From: Azonexus sp.
GTDB lineage: Bacteria > Pseudomonadota > Gammaproteobacteria > Burkholderiales > Rhodocyclaceae
Length of the DNA: 64,000 nucleotides
Reading direction: 5' to 3'
Assembly: GCA_031277255.1 (NCBI GenBank)
Contig: JAITMS010000123.1
Location: forward strand, 22,815-86,814
Part shown: piece after piece, positions 36,325-44,900 of the stretch
How positions within the stretch are numbered: the first letter of the stretch is position 1
Layout of the letters: every line of letters starts with the position of its first letter
Program-made: the position numbers and the translations under genes
Notes under the pieces: model-generated
What the model saw: the letters and a program-made list of their open reading frames with translations, nothing else
What the model was told of the DNA's origin: nothing
The model's database searches: none

Positions 36325-36483
36325 ATGGGCATCGGTTCTCCGCGTTTTCTCTCCCCCATCGCTCCGGCGATGGGCGGGAGTGACGACAGAAGCGGCAAGA
36401 GGCGCTTGCAAAAAGTGGCGACTCTGTTGCTGGCGGAGCGCGATGAACAGGATGCGATGGTTGGTACATCGCGGTTGCGCTGA
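36325..36483 (+). CDS. Unrecognised 52-codon ORF in the ccoQ position
   Basis: An open frame from ATG 36325 to TGA 36483 fills the gap between ccoO and ccoP. It would encode a basic protein (GKRRLQKVATLLLAERDEQDAMV) without a membrane helix, unlike CcoQ. A strong hairpin sits in its 5' half and the ribosome site is weak. It may be spurious, with the gap serving as an RNA-structured spacer. Listed because it is in frame across the whole gap. Confidence 0.2.
   Translation: MGIGSPRFLSPIAPAMGGSDDRSGKRRLQKVATLLLAERDEQDAMVGTSRLR
36351..36380 (+). promoter_or_regulatory. Intercistronic hairpin between ccoO and ccoP
   Basis: CCCATCGC (36355-36362), loop TCCG, GCGATGGG (36367-36374) is perfectly paired, and the flanking CTCC/GGGAG extends the stem. 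No T run follows, so it is not a terminator; it could stabilise the upstream mRNA or set subunit ratios. Confidence 0.5.
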
Positions 36484-36497
36484 TAAAAGGAAAGCAA

Positions 36498-37403
36498 ATG
36501 AGCGATTTCGTTAATGAGTTTTGGAACATGTACGTCATTGTGATCGTCCTGGTCAGTATTCTGGCCTGCGCGATTCTTCTGCTCGTACAGGGCAAGGCGA
36601 CCTTCACGCCGGGCAAGACCATGGGTCACGTCTGGGATGAAACCCTTGAGGAATACAACAACCCGATGCCCAAGTGGTGGAGCTGGATGTTCATCATCAC
36701 CGTGGTCTTTGCGCTGGGTTATCTGGTGTTGTTCCCCGGTCTGGGCAGCTTCCCAGGGGTCTTGAAATGGACTTCGGCCAAGGAGCACGCCAAGGAAGTC
36801 AAAGAAATGGACGCCGTTTTCAACAAGACGGTCGGGCCTTATCTGACGATGGACATTCCGGCGCTGGCTGCGGACAAGAAGGCCATGGAAATCGGCAAGC
36901 GTTTGTTCCTGACCTACTGCATGCAGTGCCACGGCGCCAATGGCAGCGGAGCCAAGGGTTTCCCCAATCTGACCAATGACGACTGGCAGTTTGGCGGCAC
37001 GCCTGAGAAAATCAAGGAAACCATTTCTCAAGGCCGCATGGGCATTATGACCGCGCATGATGCGCTGGGCGCTGAAACCATCAAGGATCTGGCCAACTAT
37101 GTCCGCTCGCTGTCCAGCCAATCGGGCGTTGATACCGCCCGAGTCGAACGCGGCAAGGAAGCCTTCATGAACAACGATTGCGTCACCTGTCATACCCCCG
37201 AAGCAACGGGTAATCAGGATCTCGGCGCGCCGAATCTGACGGATAACATTTGGTTGTACGATTCTTCCGAGAAAACCGTGATCGAAACCATCACCAAGGG
37301 TCGGCAAAACAAGATGCCGGCGTGGCAGGACTTCCTCGGCGACGCCAAGATTCATCTCTTGACGGCCTATGTGTACAGTCTGAGCCATCACGGCGCCCAG
37401 TAA
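36498..37403 (+). CDS. ccoP: cbb3 oxidase diheme subunit III
   Basis: 301 residues: two N-terminal TM helices (about 10-32 and 57-80), then two cytochrome c domains with CMQCH and CVTCH and Met ligands later in each (GRMGIM, KMPAW). Electron entry subunit of cbb3 oxidase. ATG 36498 after aaaaggaaagcaa. Last gene of ccoNOP; a terminator follows 12 bases on. Confidence 0.97.
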   Translation: MSDFVNEFWNMYVIVIVLVSILACAILLLVQGKATFTPGKTMGHVWDETLEEYNNPMPKWWSWMFIITVVFALGYLVLFPGLGSFPGVLKWTSAKEHAKEVKEMDAVFNKTVGPYLTMDIPALAADKKAMEIGKRLFLTYCMQCHGANGSGAKGFPNLTNDDWQFGGTPEKIKETISQGRMGIMTAHDALGAETIKDLANYVRSLSSQSGVDTARVERGKEAFMNNDCVTCHTPEATGNQDLGAPNLTDNIWLYDSSEKTVIETITKGRQNKMPAWQDFLGDAKIHLLTAYVYSLSHHGAQ

Positions 37404-37415
37404 GCTCCTTGGCAG

Positions 37416-37450
37416 GCGGGGCGGCGAAAACCGCCCCGCTGTCATTTTTG
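37416..37450 (+). terminator. Rho-independent terminator after ccoP
   Basis: GCGGGGCGG (37416-37424) pairs with CCGCCCCGC (37431-37439), loop CGAAAA, followed by TGTCATTTTTG. Ends ccoNOP. Confidence 0.85.
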
Positions 37451-37451
37451 G

Positions 37452-37465
37452 CTGATCTCTATCAA
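37452..37465. promoter_or_regulatory. Fnr/Anr-like box ahead of ccoG
   Basis: CTGATCTCTATCAA differs from TTGAT-N4-ATCAA only in the first base. It lies right after the ccoP terminator and 67 bases before ccoG, suggesting that ccoG-fixH form a separate low-oxygen-induced unit. Confidence 0.6.
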
Positions 37466-37532
37466 AATCGCGTTGGGCCGCTCCGCTTTTTACGGGAGGG
37501 CCAAGCGCCATTTTGATACGGATAAGGACACC

Positions 37533-38945
37533 ATGGAAAGCAAGGAACAAGGCACTGCGGGGACAGCGACCGAAACCCGGATTGGTTTCTACGAGAAGCA
37601 CAAAAAGGTTTACATCCGCGATGTCAAAGGCTGGTGGAATACTTGGCGTTGGGCCTTTGTCTGGGCCACCCAGATCATATATTTCGTTCTGCCGTGGGTC
37701 GATTGGAACGGACGTCAGGCTGTCCTGTGGCATCTGGTCGAACGCAAGTTCTATATCTTTGGCCTGGTCCTCTGGCCGCAGGATGTGTTCTATCTCGCCC
37801 TGCTGCTGATTATTTCCGCTTACGCCCTGTTCCTGTTTACCGCGGTCGCCGGTCGGCTGTTCTGCGGTTACGCCTGTCCACAGACGGTCTATAGCGAAAT
37901 TCTGATGTGGATTGAAAACCGCATCGAAGGCGACCGCTCGGCGCGGATGAAACTGGACAGGGGGCCGCTGACGGCGCGCAAATTCTCGCTCAAGGCCAGC
38001 AAGCACGCGATCTGGATCTTGTTTTCGCTGTGGACGGGCTTTACGTTCGTCGCCTATTTCACTCCGGTCAAGGAACTGCTGGCTGCCCTGCCTTTCGGTT
38101 TTTCCGGCTGGGAGTGGTTCTGGATGCTCTTTTACGCGGGCTTTCTGTACATGCAGGCCGGTTTTCTGCGCGAACAGGTCTGCAAATACATGTGTCCCTA
38201 CGCCCGTTTTCAGGGCGTCATGTTCGACCCGGACACCCTCGTCATCACCTATGACCCGGAACGCGGCGAGCCGCGCGGTATCCGGCGCAAGGGCGTCGAC
38301 GCCAAGGCCGCCGGGCAGGGCGATTGCGTTGATTGCGGGCTGTGTGTCGCCGTTTGCCCGACCGGCATCGACATCCGCAAGGGCATCCAGTACGAATGTA
38401 TCGGTTGCGGCGCCTGCATTGATGTCTGCGATCCGGTGATGAGCAAGGTTGGCCTGCCGACGGGCCTGATCCGCTACACCACCGAGAATGCGCTGGCCAA
38501 GCATTGGTCGGCCAAGGAGGTCAGCGCCCATGTCATGCGTCCGCGCATCATCATCTATACCGTCATTCTGTTGGCGATCATCGGCGCTTCCGCCTGGTCG
38601 CTGGCAACCCGCGTGCCGCTCAAGGTCGATGTGATCCGTGACCGTTTCACGCTGAGCCGCGAGGCCGACGACGGGCGGATCGAAAATATTTACAACCTCA
38701 AAATCATGAACACCACCGAAATGCCGAGGCGCTATGCCCTGTCGGTCGATGGGCTGGATGGTATTGAACTGGCGGGTAATCGCACGGTTGAGGTCGACAG
38801 CGCACAAAACCGCGAGGTGACCGTGGTCGTCCGGGCGCCGTCGGAATCCGGGCGGAGCGGCGCCAATACCATCCATTTCGGGATCAAGGCGGAAGATGAC
38901 GAGAAGGTGGCCGTCCGTGAAAAAGCCTCTTTCCTGTTCCCCTGA
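37533..38945 (+). CDS. ccoG: Cytochrome oxidase assembly/Cu reductase CcoG
   Basis: 470 residues: about five TM helices, conserved CGYACPQTVY and CKYMCPYARFQ, then two [4Fe-4S] motifs (CVDCGLCVAVCPTGID, CIGCGACIDVCDPVM), and a C-terminal periplasmic Ig-like domain. CcoG/RdxA/FixG reduces Cu(II) for cbb3 assembly. ATG 37533 after ggataaggacacc; an in-frame start at 37473 is not supported by a ribosome site. Confidence 0.95.
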   Translation: MESKEQGTAGTATETRIGFYEKHKKVYIRDVKGWWNTWRWAFVWATQIIYFVLPWVDWNGRQAVLWHLVERKFYIFGLVLWPQDVFYLALLLIISAYALFLFTAVAGRLFCGYACPQTVYSEILMWIENRIEGDRSARMKLDRGPLTARKFSLKASKHAIWILFSLWTGFTFVAYFTPVKELLAALPFGFSGWEWFWMLFYAGFLYMQAGFLREQVCKYMCPYARFQGVMFDPDTLVITYDPERGEPRGIRRKGVDAKAAGQGDCVDCGLCVAVCPTGIDIRKGIQYECIGCGACIDVCDPVMSKVGLPTGLIRYTTENALAKHWSAKEVSAHVMRPRIIIYTVILLAIIGASAWSLATRVPLKVDVIRDRFTLSREADDGRIENIYNLKIMNTTEMPRRYALSVDGLDGIELAGNRTVEVDSAQNREVTVVVRAPSESGRSGANTIHFGIKAEDDEKVAVREKASFLFP

Positions 38946-39470
38946 ATGAATATGGACACAATGACATTGCAACGGGATACGGCTCCTTGGTACAAGCACC
39001 GCTGGCCCTGGTTTCTCATTGCCGGCCCGGCGCTGGTCGTCGTTGCCGCGCTGATTACGCTGTGGCTGGCGGCGACCACCAACAATGATCTGGTCTCCGA
39101 CGATTATTACAAGGAAGGGCTGGCGATCAACCAGGAGTTGCAGCGCGCCCGCGAGGCCGGTGCGCTTGGCCTGCGCGCCGACGTGATGCGCTCCGGCCAG
39201 AATGTGCGCTTGATTTTATCCGCCAGCGGCGAAACGCCTTTGCCGCCGACCCTTGTCTTGCGTCTGACGCATCCGACGCAGGCGGCTCAGGACGAGGTGG
39301 TGGAGATGGTTTCCGGAGGGGCGGGGTTCTATGACGGTAAATTGAACGCCGATCTCACCGGCAGGTGGCTTGCCTCGATTGAAGATCCGTCCGGACAGTG
39401 GCGGCTTCAGGGGGTGTGGCAGGCCGATTCGGAAGGGTCGCTGAGCTTGCAGGCGAAGGCGAAAAAGTAG
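38946..39470 (+). CDS. ccoH: FixH/CcoH family protein
   Basis: 174 residues: one N-terminal TM helix (PWFLIAGPALVVVAALITLWLA) and NDDLVSDDYYKEGLAINQELQR-like FixH signature (here NNDLVSDDYYKEGLAINQELQRA), followed by a periplasmic beta domain. FixH is needed for cbb3 assembly. It starts right after the ccoG stop (TGA-ATG). Three Met codons lie within the first six; the first is used here. Confidence 0.9.
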   Translation: MNMDTMTLQRDTAPWYKHRWPWFLIAGPALVVVAALITLWLAATTNNDLVSDDYYKEGLAINQELQRAREAGALGLRADVMRSGQNVRLILSASGETPLPPTLVLRLTHPTQAAQDEVVEMVSGGAGFYDGKLNADLTGRWLASIEDPSGQWRLQGVWQADSEGSLSLQAKAKK

Positions 39471-39495
39471 TTTTTTTGTGATAGGGAGGTGATCT

Positions 39496-39636
39496 ATGGC
39501 TTGGGATCTCTTGTTGACCAGTGACATCGGCCTGATGAGCCTGGGCGTTATCGTTGGCGTCGTGGTAATCGGCGCCGTGATGGTCAAGGTGTATACCGGC
39601 AAGATGAACGAGGAAGGAAGCAGGTCCGGCAAATAA
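39496..39636 (+). CDS. DUF3149-like small membrane protein
   Basis: 46 residues, MAWDLLLTSDIGLMSLGVIVG..., one TM helix and a charged tail (YTGKMNEEGSRSGK). The MAW-LL-SD-GL-SL pattern is that of DUF3149, a tiny family often found near cytochrome oxidase assembly genes in betaproteobacteria. A strong site (atagggaggtgatct) precedes ATG 39496. It is 25 bases after fixH and before a terminator. Function unknown; a small oxidase-associated subunit is possible. Confidence 0.8.
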   Translation: MAWDLLLTSDIGLMSLGVIVGVVVIGAVMVKVYTGKMNEEGSRSGK

Positions 39637-39674
39637 CCGGCCTGAAACCGCCATGCCGCAAGGCGTGGCGACAT

Positions 39675-39712
39675 AGCCCCCGTTCGCTTGGCGTCCGGGG
39701 GCTGTTTTTTTT
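39675..39712 (+). terminator. Rho-independent terminator of the ccoG unit
   Basis: AGCCCCCG (39675-39682) pairs with CGGGGGCT (39696-39703), then G and eight T. It ends the ccoG-fixH-DUF3149 transcript and touches the convergent NUDIX stop codon. Confidence 0.9.
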
Positions 39713-40271
39713 AGCCCGGTCGCTTGACCGGCTCAACGAGGGCGGCCAGTTCCGCCTCGTGGAAGGCGTAATGGCCCTGCTGCCGGTCGGCCAGATAGCG
39801 TTCAAGACAGAGGCCGACGCTGCGGAAGGAGATTTCTGACCAAGGGATGTCGGCGGGCGCGAACAATGCCACCGCCAGGCTTTCTTCCCCGGCGGCATAG
39901 TCCGGCGCGGCCAGCCGTCCCCGGTAGAACAGGTGCACCTGATTGATCGGGGTGACGCTGACCAGGGCAAAGGGGGCGTCGATGACGATGCGCGCTCCGG
40001 CTTCTTCAAGGGTTTCGCGGATGGCGGCGGCAGCGGTGCTTTCGCCGTTTTCCATGAAACCGGCGGGCAGCGTCCAGAAGCCTTTGCGCGGCTCAATGGC
40101 GCGCTGGCACAGCAAAATCCGTCCTTCGTGCTCGACCACGCAACCGACGACCAGACGCGGATTCTGATACTGAATATAAGCGCAGGCCGGGCAGACATGC
40201 CGCGGCAGGTTGTCGCCCGCCGGGATGAGGAAAGAGACGCTGGCGCCGCAGCGGGGGCAGTAGTTAATCAC
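39711..40271 (-). CDS. NUDIX hydrolase with N-terminal zinc ribbon
   Basis: 186 residues. N-terminal CPRCG...CPAC zinc ribbon, then a NUDIX box GFMENGESTAAAAIRETLEEAGA (G-x5-E-x7-REUxEExG). This ribbon-NUDIX form hydrolyses nucleoside-diphosphate compounds, sometimes NADH or ADP-ribose. The family start just before the ribbon fits GTG at 40271 (VINYCPRCG); no Shine-Dalgarno is seen, and a longer reading to 40409 lacks family similarity. Convergent with DUF3149, divergent from motA. Confidence 0.88.
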   Translation of the reverse strand: MINYCPRCGASVSFLIPAGDNLPRHVCPACAYIQYQNPRLVVGCVVEHEGRILLCQRAIEPRKGFWTLPAGFMENGESTAAAAIRETLEEAGARIVIDAPFALVSVTPINQVHLFYRGRLAAPDYAAGEESLAVALFAPADIPWSEISFRSVGLCLERYLADRQQGHYAFHEAELAALVEPVKRPG

Positions 40272-40446
40272 GGGATCAATGCAGAAAAAAGGCGACCAGT
40301 GTAGCACCGCAACAGGAAACGGCCTCGGCAACGGGTCGATTGAGCGCCTTCTTTTGCCCACGGACAACGCCTGTGGCTTACAATACCGGGCCATAAGAAT
40401 GGCGCGCATCAGCGTCGGCTGTCCGTCGGCGTCCGTGGGGATTTGA

Positions 40447-41304
40447 ATGTTTCTTCTGCTTGCTTACATCATTGTTCTGGCGGCCTCGGTCGGCTCCTAC
40501 GCCATGCACGGCAGCTTGTTGGCGCTGTGGGTGCCAGCGGAATACGTGGCTATCGTCGGTCTGACCATCGGCAGTTTTATCGGCGGTAACGATATGCGCG
40601 TCATCAAGGCGAGCTTTCGCGCCCTGCCGACGACGCTCAAAAAGTCCAAATTCAACACGGCCTACTATGTCGACGTTCTCGCCCTCCTCTATGAAATCCT
40701 GACCAAGGTGCGCAAGGAAGGTCTGATGTCGATTGAAAACGATGTCGACAATCCCGAAACCAGCCCGCTGTTTACCAAATACCCGGCGATTGTCACCGAT
40801 CACCACGTTATCGAGTTTATGACCGATTACCTGCGCATGATGGTCGGCGGCAACTTGAATACGGTCGAGATCGAGAGCCTGATGGATGTCGAGCTGGAAA
40901 CGCATCACCACGAAACCGCCGAACCCGGTCACGCCTTGGCCAAGCTGGCCGATGCCCTGCCCGCCTTCGGTATCGTCGTCGCCGTCATGGGCGTGGTCAA
41001 TGTCATGGGTTCGGTCGGGGAGCCGCCCCCGGTCCTCGGCAGGATGATTGGCGGGGCGCTGGTCGGCACCTTTCTCGGCGTTCTCCTTTCTTACGGTTTT
41101 ATCGGGCCGCTGGCGAGTCTGATGTCGCAGAAGGCGCATGAGAGCGAGACGGTCTTCAAATGCGTCAAGCAGGTTCTGCTCGCTTCGATGTCCGGTTACG
41201 CCCCCCAGGTGGCGGTCGAATTTGGCCGTAAAACCCTCGATTCACATGCCCGCCCGTCCTTTGCCGAGCTTGAGGATGAACTCAAGGCGCGCCGTGGCCG
41301 ATGA
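40447..41304 (+). CDS. motA: Flagellar stator protein MotA
   Basis: 285 residues with four TM helices and the cytoplasmic loop carrying charged residues that contact FliG (KVRKEGLMSIENDVDNPETSPLF). Conserved Pro in DALPAFGIVVAVMGVV. Forms the H+-driven stator with MotB, encoded 28 bases downstream. A second stator pair (motC/motD) is near the end of the window. Confidence 0.96.
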   Translation: MFLLLAYIIVLAASVGSYAMHGSLLALWVPAEYVAIVGLTIGSFIGGNDMRVIKASFRALPTTLKKSKFNTAYYVDVLALLYEILTKVRKEGLMSIENDVDNPETSPLFTKYPAIVTDHHVIEFMTDYLRMMVGGNLNTVEIESLMDVELETHHHETAEPGHALAKLADALPAFGIVVAVMGVVNVMGSVGEPPPVLGRMIGGALVGTFLGVLLSYGFIGPLASLMSQKAHESETVFKCVKQVLLASMSGYAPQVAVEFGRKTLDSHARPSFAELEDELKARRGR

Positions 41305-41332
41305 TGCCACCTCTGCGCGATAGGATGTCTGG

Positions 41333-42244
41333 ATGAGCGACGACTCCACCCGGCCGATTGTCATCAAGCGCAAGAAAGTGGTGGCCGACGGCGACCACGG
41401 CGGCGCCTGGAAGCTCGCCTACGCCGACTTCGTCACGGCGTTGATGGCCTTTTTTCTGCTGATGTGGCTGCTCGGCTCCATCTCGCGGGGCGATTTGCGA
41501 GGGATTGCCGAGTATTTTCAGAACCCGCTCAAGATCGGCCGTACCGGCGGCGAAGCGGTCGCCACTTCGGAGAGCATCTTGCAGGGCGGCGGCAAGGATT
41601 TGACGCGCCCGTCGGGGCAGACCAACCGGCAGCCCGACGCCGATTTTCTGCGTCAGGAGCAGGCCCGTCTGGAGGCGCTGAAGGCCGAGATCGAGCGCAT
41701 GATCGAGCAAAGCCCGCAACTGGCGCAGTTCAAGAAGCAACTCCTGCTCGACATCACGACCGAAGGCTTGCGCATCCAGATTGTCGACGAGCAGAACCGG
41801 CCCATGTTCGATTCCGGCAGCGACGAACTCAAACCCTATACCCGCGACATCCTGCGCCTGATCGGCAAGGCTCTGAATAGCGTCAGCAACCGCATCAGCC
41901 TCGCCGGTCATACCGATGCCGCGCCTTATGCGGGCGGCATGGCCGGTTTTACCAACTGGGAATTGTCGGCCAACCGGGCCAACGCCTCGCGCCGCGAACT
42001 GATCGTCGGCGGCATGGCGGACAACAAGGTGCTGCGCGTCGTCGGCCTGGCGTCGACGGTGCTGTTTGACATCAATGACCCGCTCAATCCGGTCAATCGG
42101 CGGATCAGCATCGTCGTCCTCAACCGCAAGACGGAGCGGGCCATCGTCCAGGAAATCGGGCCGGAGGCCAGCATCAGCGACGCCGAGGCGATCAACGATA
42201 GTCTGACGCCGCCGGGAACGGGCCAGGGCAGCCCCGGCGGGTAA
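41333..42244 (+). CDS. motB: Flagellar stator protein MotB
   Basis: 303 residues: one TM helix with the proton-binding Asp32 (AYADFVTALMAFFLLMWLL), a plug/linker region and an OmpA-like peptidoglycan-binding domain (SLAGHTDAAPYAGG; ELSANRANASRREL). Partner of MotA. Asp position matches E. coli MotB. Confidence 0.95.
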   Translation: MSDDSTRPIVIKRKKVVADGDHGGAWKLAYADFVTALMAFFLLMWLLGSISRGDLRGIAEYFQNPLKIGRTGGEAVATSESILQGGGKDLTRPSGQTNRQPDADFLRQEQARLEALKAEIERMIEQSPQLAQFKKQLLLDITTEGLRIQIVDEQNRPMFDSGSDELKPYTRDILRLIGKALNSVSNRISLAGHTDAAPYAGGMAGFTNWELSANRANASRRELIVGGMADNKVLRVVGLASTVLFDINDPLNPVNRRISIVVLNRKTERAIVQEIGPEASISDAEAINDSLTPPGTGQGSPGG

Positions 42245-42274
42245 ATTGGCAAGTTATTGAAAACAGGGGGGAAA

Positions 42275-42640
42275 ATGATAAAAACCGTGCTTGTGGTCGA
42301 TGATTCCGCATCCATCCGGCAGATGCTATCCTTTTCCCTGAAAAGCGCCGGTTACGCGGTCGAGGAAGCCGTCGATGGCCTGGATGGTCTGGAAAAGGCC
42401 AAGGCGGGCGGCTTCAGCCTGGTGATGACCGACCAGAACATGCCGGGCATGGATGGCCTGATCCTGATTAAATCCTTGCGCGCGCTGCCGGAATACGCCG
42501 CCATGCCAATTCTCATGCTGACCACCGAATCATCCGAGGCGATGAAAGCGCAAGGCCGGGCGGCGGGCGCGACGGGCTGGCTGGTCAAGCCGCTTGATCC
42601 GCAGCGCCTGGTTGAAGTGGTGAAAAAGGTGATCGGCTAG
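42275..42640 (+). CDS. cheY: CheY-like response regulator
   Basis: 121-residue single receiver domain: acidic pocket VVDDSAS, phosphorylation Asp in VMTDQNMPGMDGL, conserved Thr (LTTES) and Lys (LVKPLDP). ATG 42275 after gggggaaa. Between motB and cheA of the first chemotaxis block. The SIRQML start helix is nearer the regulators paired with CheA/CheB adaptor systems than E. coli CheY. Confidence 0.92.
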   Translation: MIKTVLVVDDSASIRQMLSFSLKSAGYAVEEAVDGLDGLEKAKAGGFSLVMTDQNMPGMDGLILIKSLRALPEYAAMPILMLTTESSEAMKAQGRAAGATGWLVKPLDPQRLVEVVKKVIG

Positions 42641-42690
42641 TGCCCGGCAAACCGTTGGCGCGACGCCTGCGCCAGTGCTGAAAGAATAGC

Positions 42691-44889
42691 GTGCCGATCA
42701 ACATCAGTCAGTTCGCCCAGGTTTTTTTCGACGAAGCGGCAGAGCATCTGGCGGCGATGGAGGCGTCGTTGCTTGGCCTTGATGTCGCCGCGCCGGGAGA
42801 CGAGCAACTCAACGCCATTTTTCGGGCGGTGCATTCGATCAAGGGCAGCGCCGGCAGCTTCGGCTTCACGGATATGGCTGAAACGGCGCACATTCTGGAA
42901 AACCTGCTCGACCAGTTGCGCAAACACGAACTCGGCTTGCAGCCGGAGATGGTGAGCGCCTTGCTTGAAGCGGGCGATTTGTTGCGCAGCATGATTGCCG
43001 CGCATCAAGGGCGCGGCAGCGTTGATGCCAGAACGGTTCAAGCCATCGGCGAGCGTCTGCGCCAGTATGCCCAGGCCCCGTCGACGGGCGCTGGCGCGGC
43101 CGCAGGCCGGTCGCCAGCCAGCCCGGTTGCCGCTGAAGCCGCGCCAGCAGCCGGGACGCCGACGGCGGCGCGCGCTTTCGGCATCGAGTTCGTGCCGACC
43201 GAGGCGGCGGCGCACGGCGGGCGCATCGAACATCTGCTCGACAGCCTCTCCCGCCTGGGCAGGCTGGAAGTGCTCAACTGTCCCGACGCCGAGGATCGGG
43301 GCGTCGGCTTCTGGCAACTGCGCTTGACGGCCCTGGCCGCGCCCGACGCGGTTGCCGCGGAAGTCGACGCGATTGCCGAGCGCGGCGCTTGGCGCATGAC
43401 CGAAGCCGCCGTCGTCGACAGCGTCGGCGACGCGCCGCCAGCCGGGGCCGACGAAGCGGCGGGCGAAGCAGCGGCAAACCGGGAGTACGGCTTTTTCACG
43501 ACGGTCGACCCGCCGCCGGTTGTTTCGGCGGCGGCCCCAGCCGCTGCCGGAGCGCCGCTCGCGGCGGCTGAAGCCGACGACAGTCTGGCCGCTGGCGAAG
43601 AAGGCGAGGACTATGGTTTTTTCGCGCCGCTGCCAGCGATTGCGCCGCCAGCGGCAACCGCTGCGCCGCCGCCGATGTCAGGGGCCGCTCAGCGGCCAGT
43701 CGCCGAGACGTCGATCCGGGTCAGTGTCGGCAAGGTCGATCAACTCATCAATCTGCTTGGCGAACTGGTGATTACCCAGTCGATGCTGTTGCAGACGGCG
43801 GCGCGCATGGCCGAGGCGGCGCCGGAAGAACTGCTCGGCAGCCTCAATCTGCTCGAAAGAAATACCCGTGACTTGCAGGATGCCGTGATGTCGATCCGCA
43901 TGTTGCCCATTTCCTTCGTTTTCGCGCGCTTCCCGCGCCTCGTGCACGACCTCTCGGCCAAGCTCGGCAAAACGGTCGAACTCAAAATCTCCGGCGAGTC
44001 GACGGAACTCGACAAAGGGCTGATCGAACGCATCATTGATCCGCTCACCCATCTGATCCGCAACAGTCTCGATCACGGCATCGAGACGCCGGAGGCGCGG
44101 CGCGCCGTCGGCAAGAGTCCGGTCGGCACGATTGCCCTCAAGGCGTCGCACCAGGGCGGCCACATCGTGATTGAAGTCAGCGACGACGGCGCTGGCTTGC
44201 CGCGCGACAAAATCCTCGCCCAAGCGCGCCAGCGCGGCCTGGCGGTTGACGGGATGAGCGACAGGGAAGTGTTCAGACTGGTTTTTGAACCCGGTTTTTC
44301 GACTGCCGAGCAGGTGACCGATCTTTCCGGGCGCGGCGTCGGCATGGATGTGGCGCGGCGCAACATCAAGGAACTGGGCGGCGCGATCGAGATGGATTCG
44401 CTGTCCGGCATCGGCACCCGCATCACCATCCGCCTGCCGCTGACCTTGGCCATTCTCGATGGCATGTCGGTGGCGGTCGGGGATGACATCTATATTCTGC
44501 CGCTGTCTTCTGTCGTCGAGTCCTTGCCGACGCAGCCCGGCGATGTCCGCAGCGTCGCCAAAGAAGGGCGGGTCATCGCCGTGCATGGCGAATTCCTGCC
44601 GGTGGTCGAACTGCGCGAGCTACTGGCCCAGGCAACGCCCGGCGATTGGCGCCAGAACATCATGGTCGTCGTCGCCGCCGACGGGCGCAAGGCGGCGCTG
44701 CCGGTCGATGCGCTGCTCGGCCAGCAGCAGGTGGTCATCAAGAGCCTGGAAGCCAACTATCGCCGGGTGCCGGGCATCTCCGCCGCGACCATCATGGGCG
44801 ATGGCCGCGTGGCGTTGATTCTCGACGTTGCGGCCATCACCGGCATGGCTCAGAGCAAGGCCGAGGGCGCGGCAGATCAGCAGCAATGA
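42691..44889 (+). CDS. cheA: Chemotaxis histidine kinase CheA (first copy)
   Basis: 732 residues: HPt domain with phospho-His48 (AVHSIKGSAGSFGF), a long Ala/Pro-rich linker (about 125-335) with two YGFF motifs (266-269, 308-311), dimerisation helices (IRVSVGKVDQLINLLGELVI), ATPase (HLIRNSLDHGIE, DDGAGL, GFSTAEQVTDLSGRGVGMD) and a CheW-like domain. GTG start at 42691 with weak ribosome site. Followed by cheW, mcp, cheR, cheD, cheB: a full receptor-array block. Confidence 0.95.
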   Translation: MPINISQFAQVFFDEAAEHLAAMEASLLGLDVAAPGDEQLNAIFRAVHSIKGSAGSFGFTDMAETAHILENLLDQLRKHELGLQPEMVSALLEAGDLLRSMIAAHQGRGSVDARTVQAIGERLRQYAQAPSTGAGAAAGRSPASPVAAEAAPAAGTPTAARAFGIEFVPTEAAAHGGRIEHLLDSLSRLGRLEVLNCPDAEDRGVGFWQLRLTALAAPDAVAAEVDAIAERGAWRMTEAAVVDSVGDAPPAGADEAAGEAAANREYGFFTTVDPPPVVSAAAPAAAGAPLAAAEADDSLAAGEEGEDYGFFAPLPAIAPPAATAAPPPMSGAAQRPVAETSIRVSVGKVDQLINLLGELVITQSMLLQTAARMAEAAPEELLGSLNLLERNTRDLQDAVMSIRMLPISFVFARFPRLVHDLSAKLGKTVELKISGESTELDKGLIERIIDPLTHLIRNSLDHGIETPEARRAVGKSPVGTIALKASHQGGHIVIEVSDDGAGLPRDKILAQARQRGLAVDGMSDREVFRLVFEPGFSTAEQVTDLSGRGVGMDVARRNIKELGGAIEMDSLSGIGTRITIRLPLTLAILDGMSVAVGDDIYILPLSSVVESLPTQPGDVRSVAKEGRVIAVHGEFLPVVELRELLAQATPGDWRQNIMVVVAADGRKAALPVDALLGQQQVVIKSLEANYRRVPGISAATIMGDGRVALILDVAAITGMAQSKAEGAADQQQ

Positions 44890-44900
44890 GGAGAGAAGGC

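Noticed and set aside
35655-38999. Minus-strand open frame of over 1100 codons across ccoO-ccoP-ccoG
   Set aside because: It mirrors three certain cbb3 genes, has no recognisable domain and arises from the high GC content of third codon positions.
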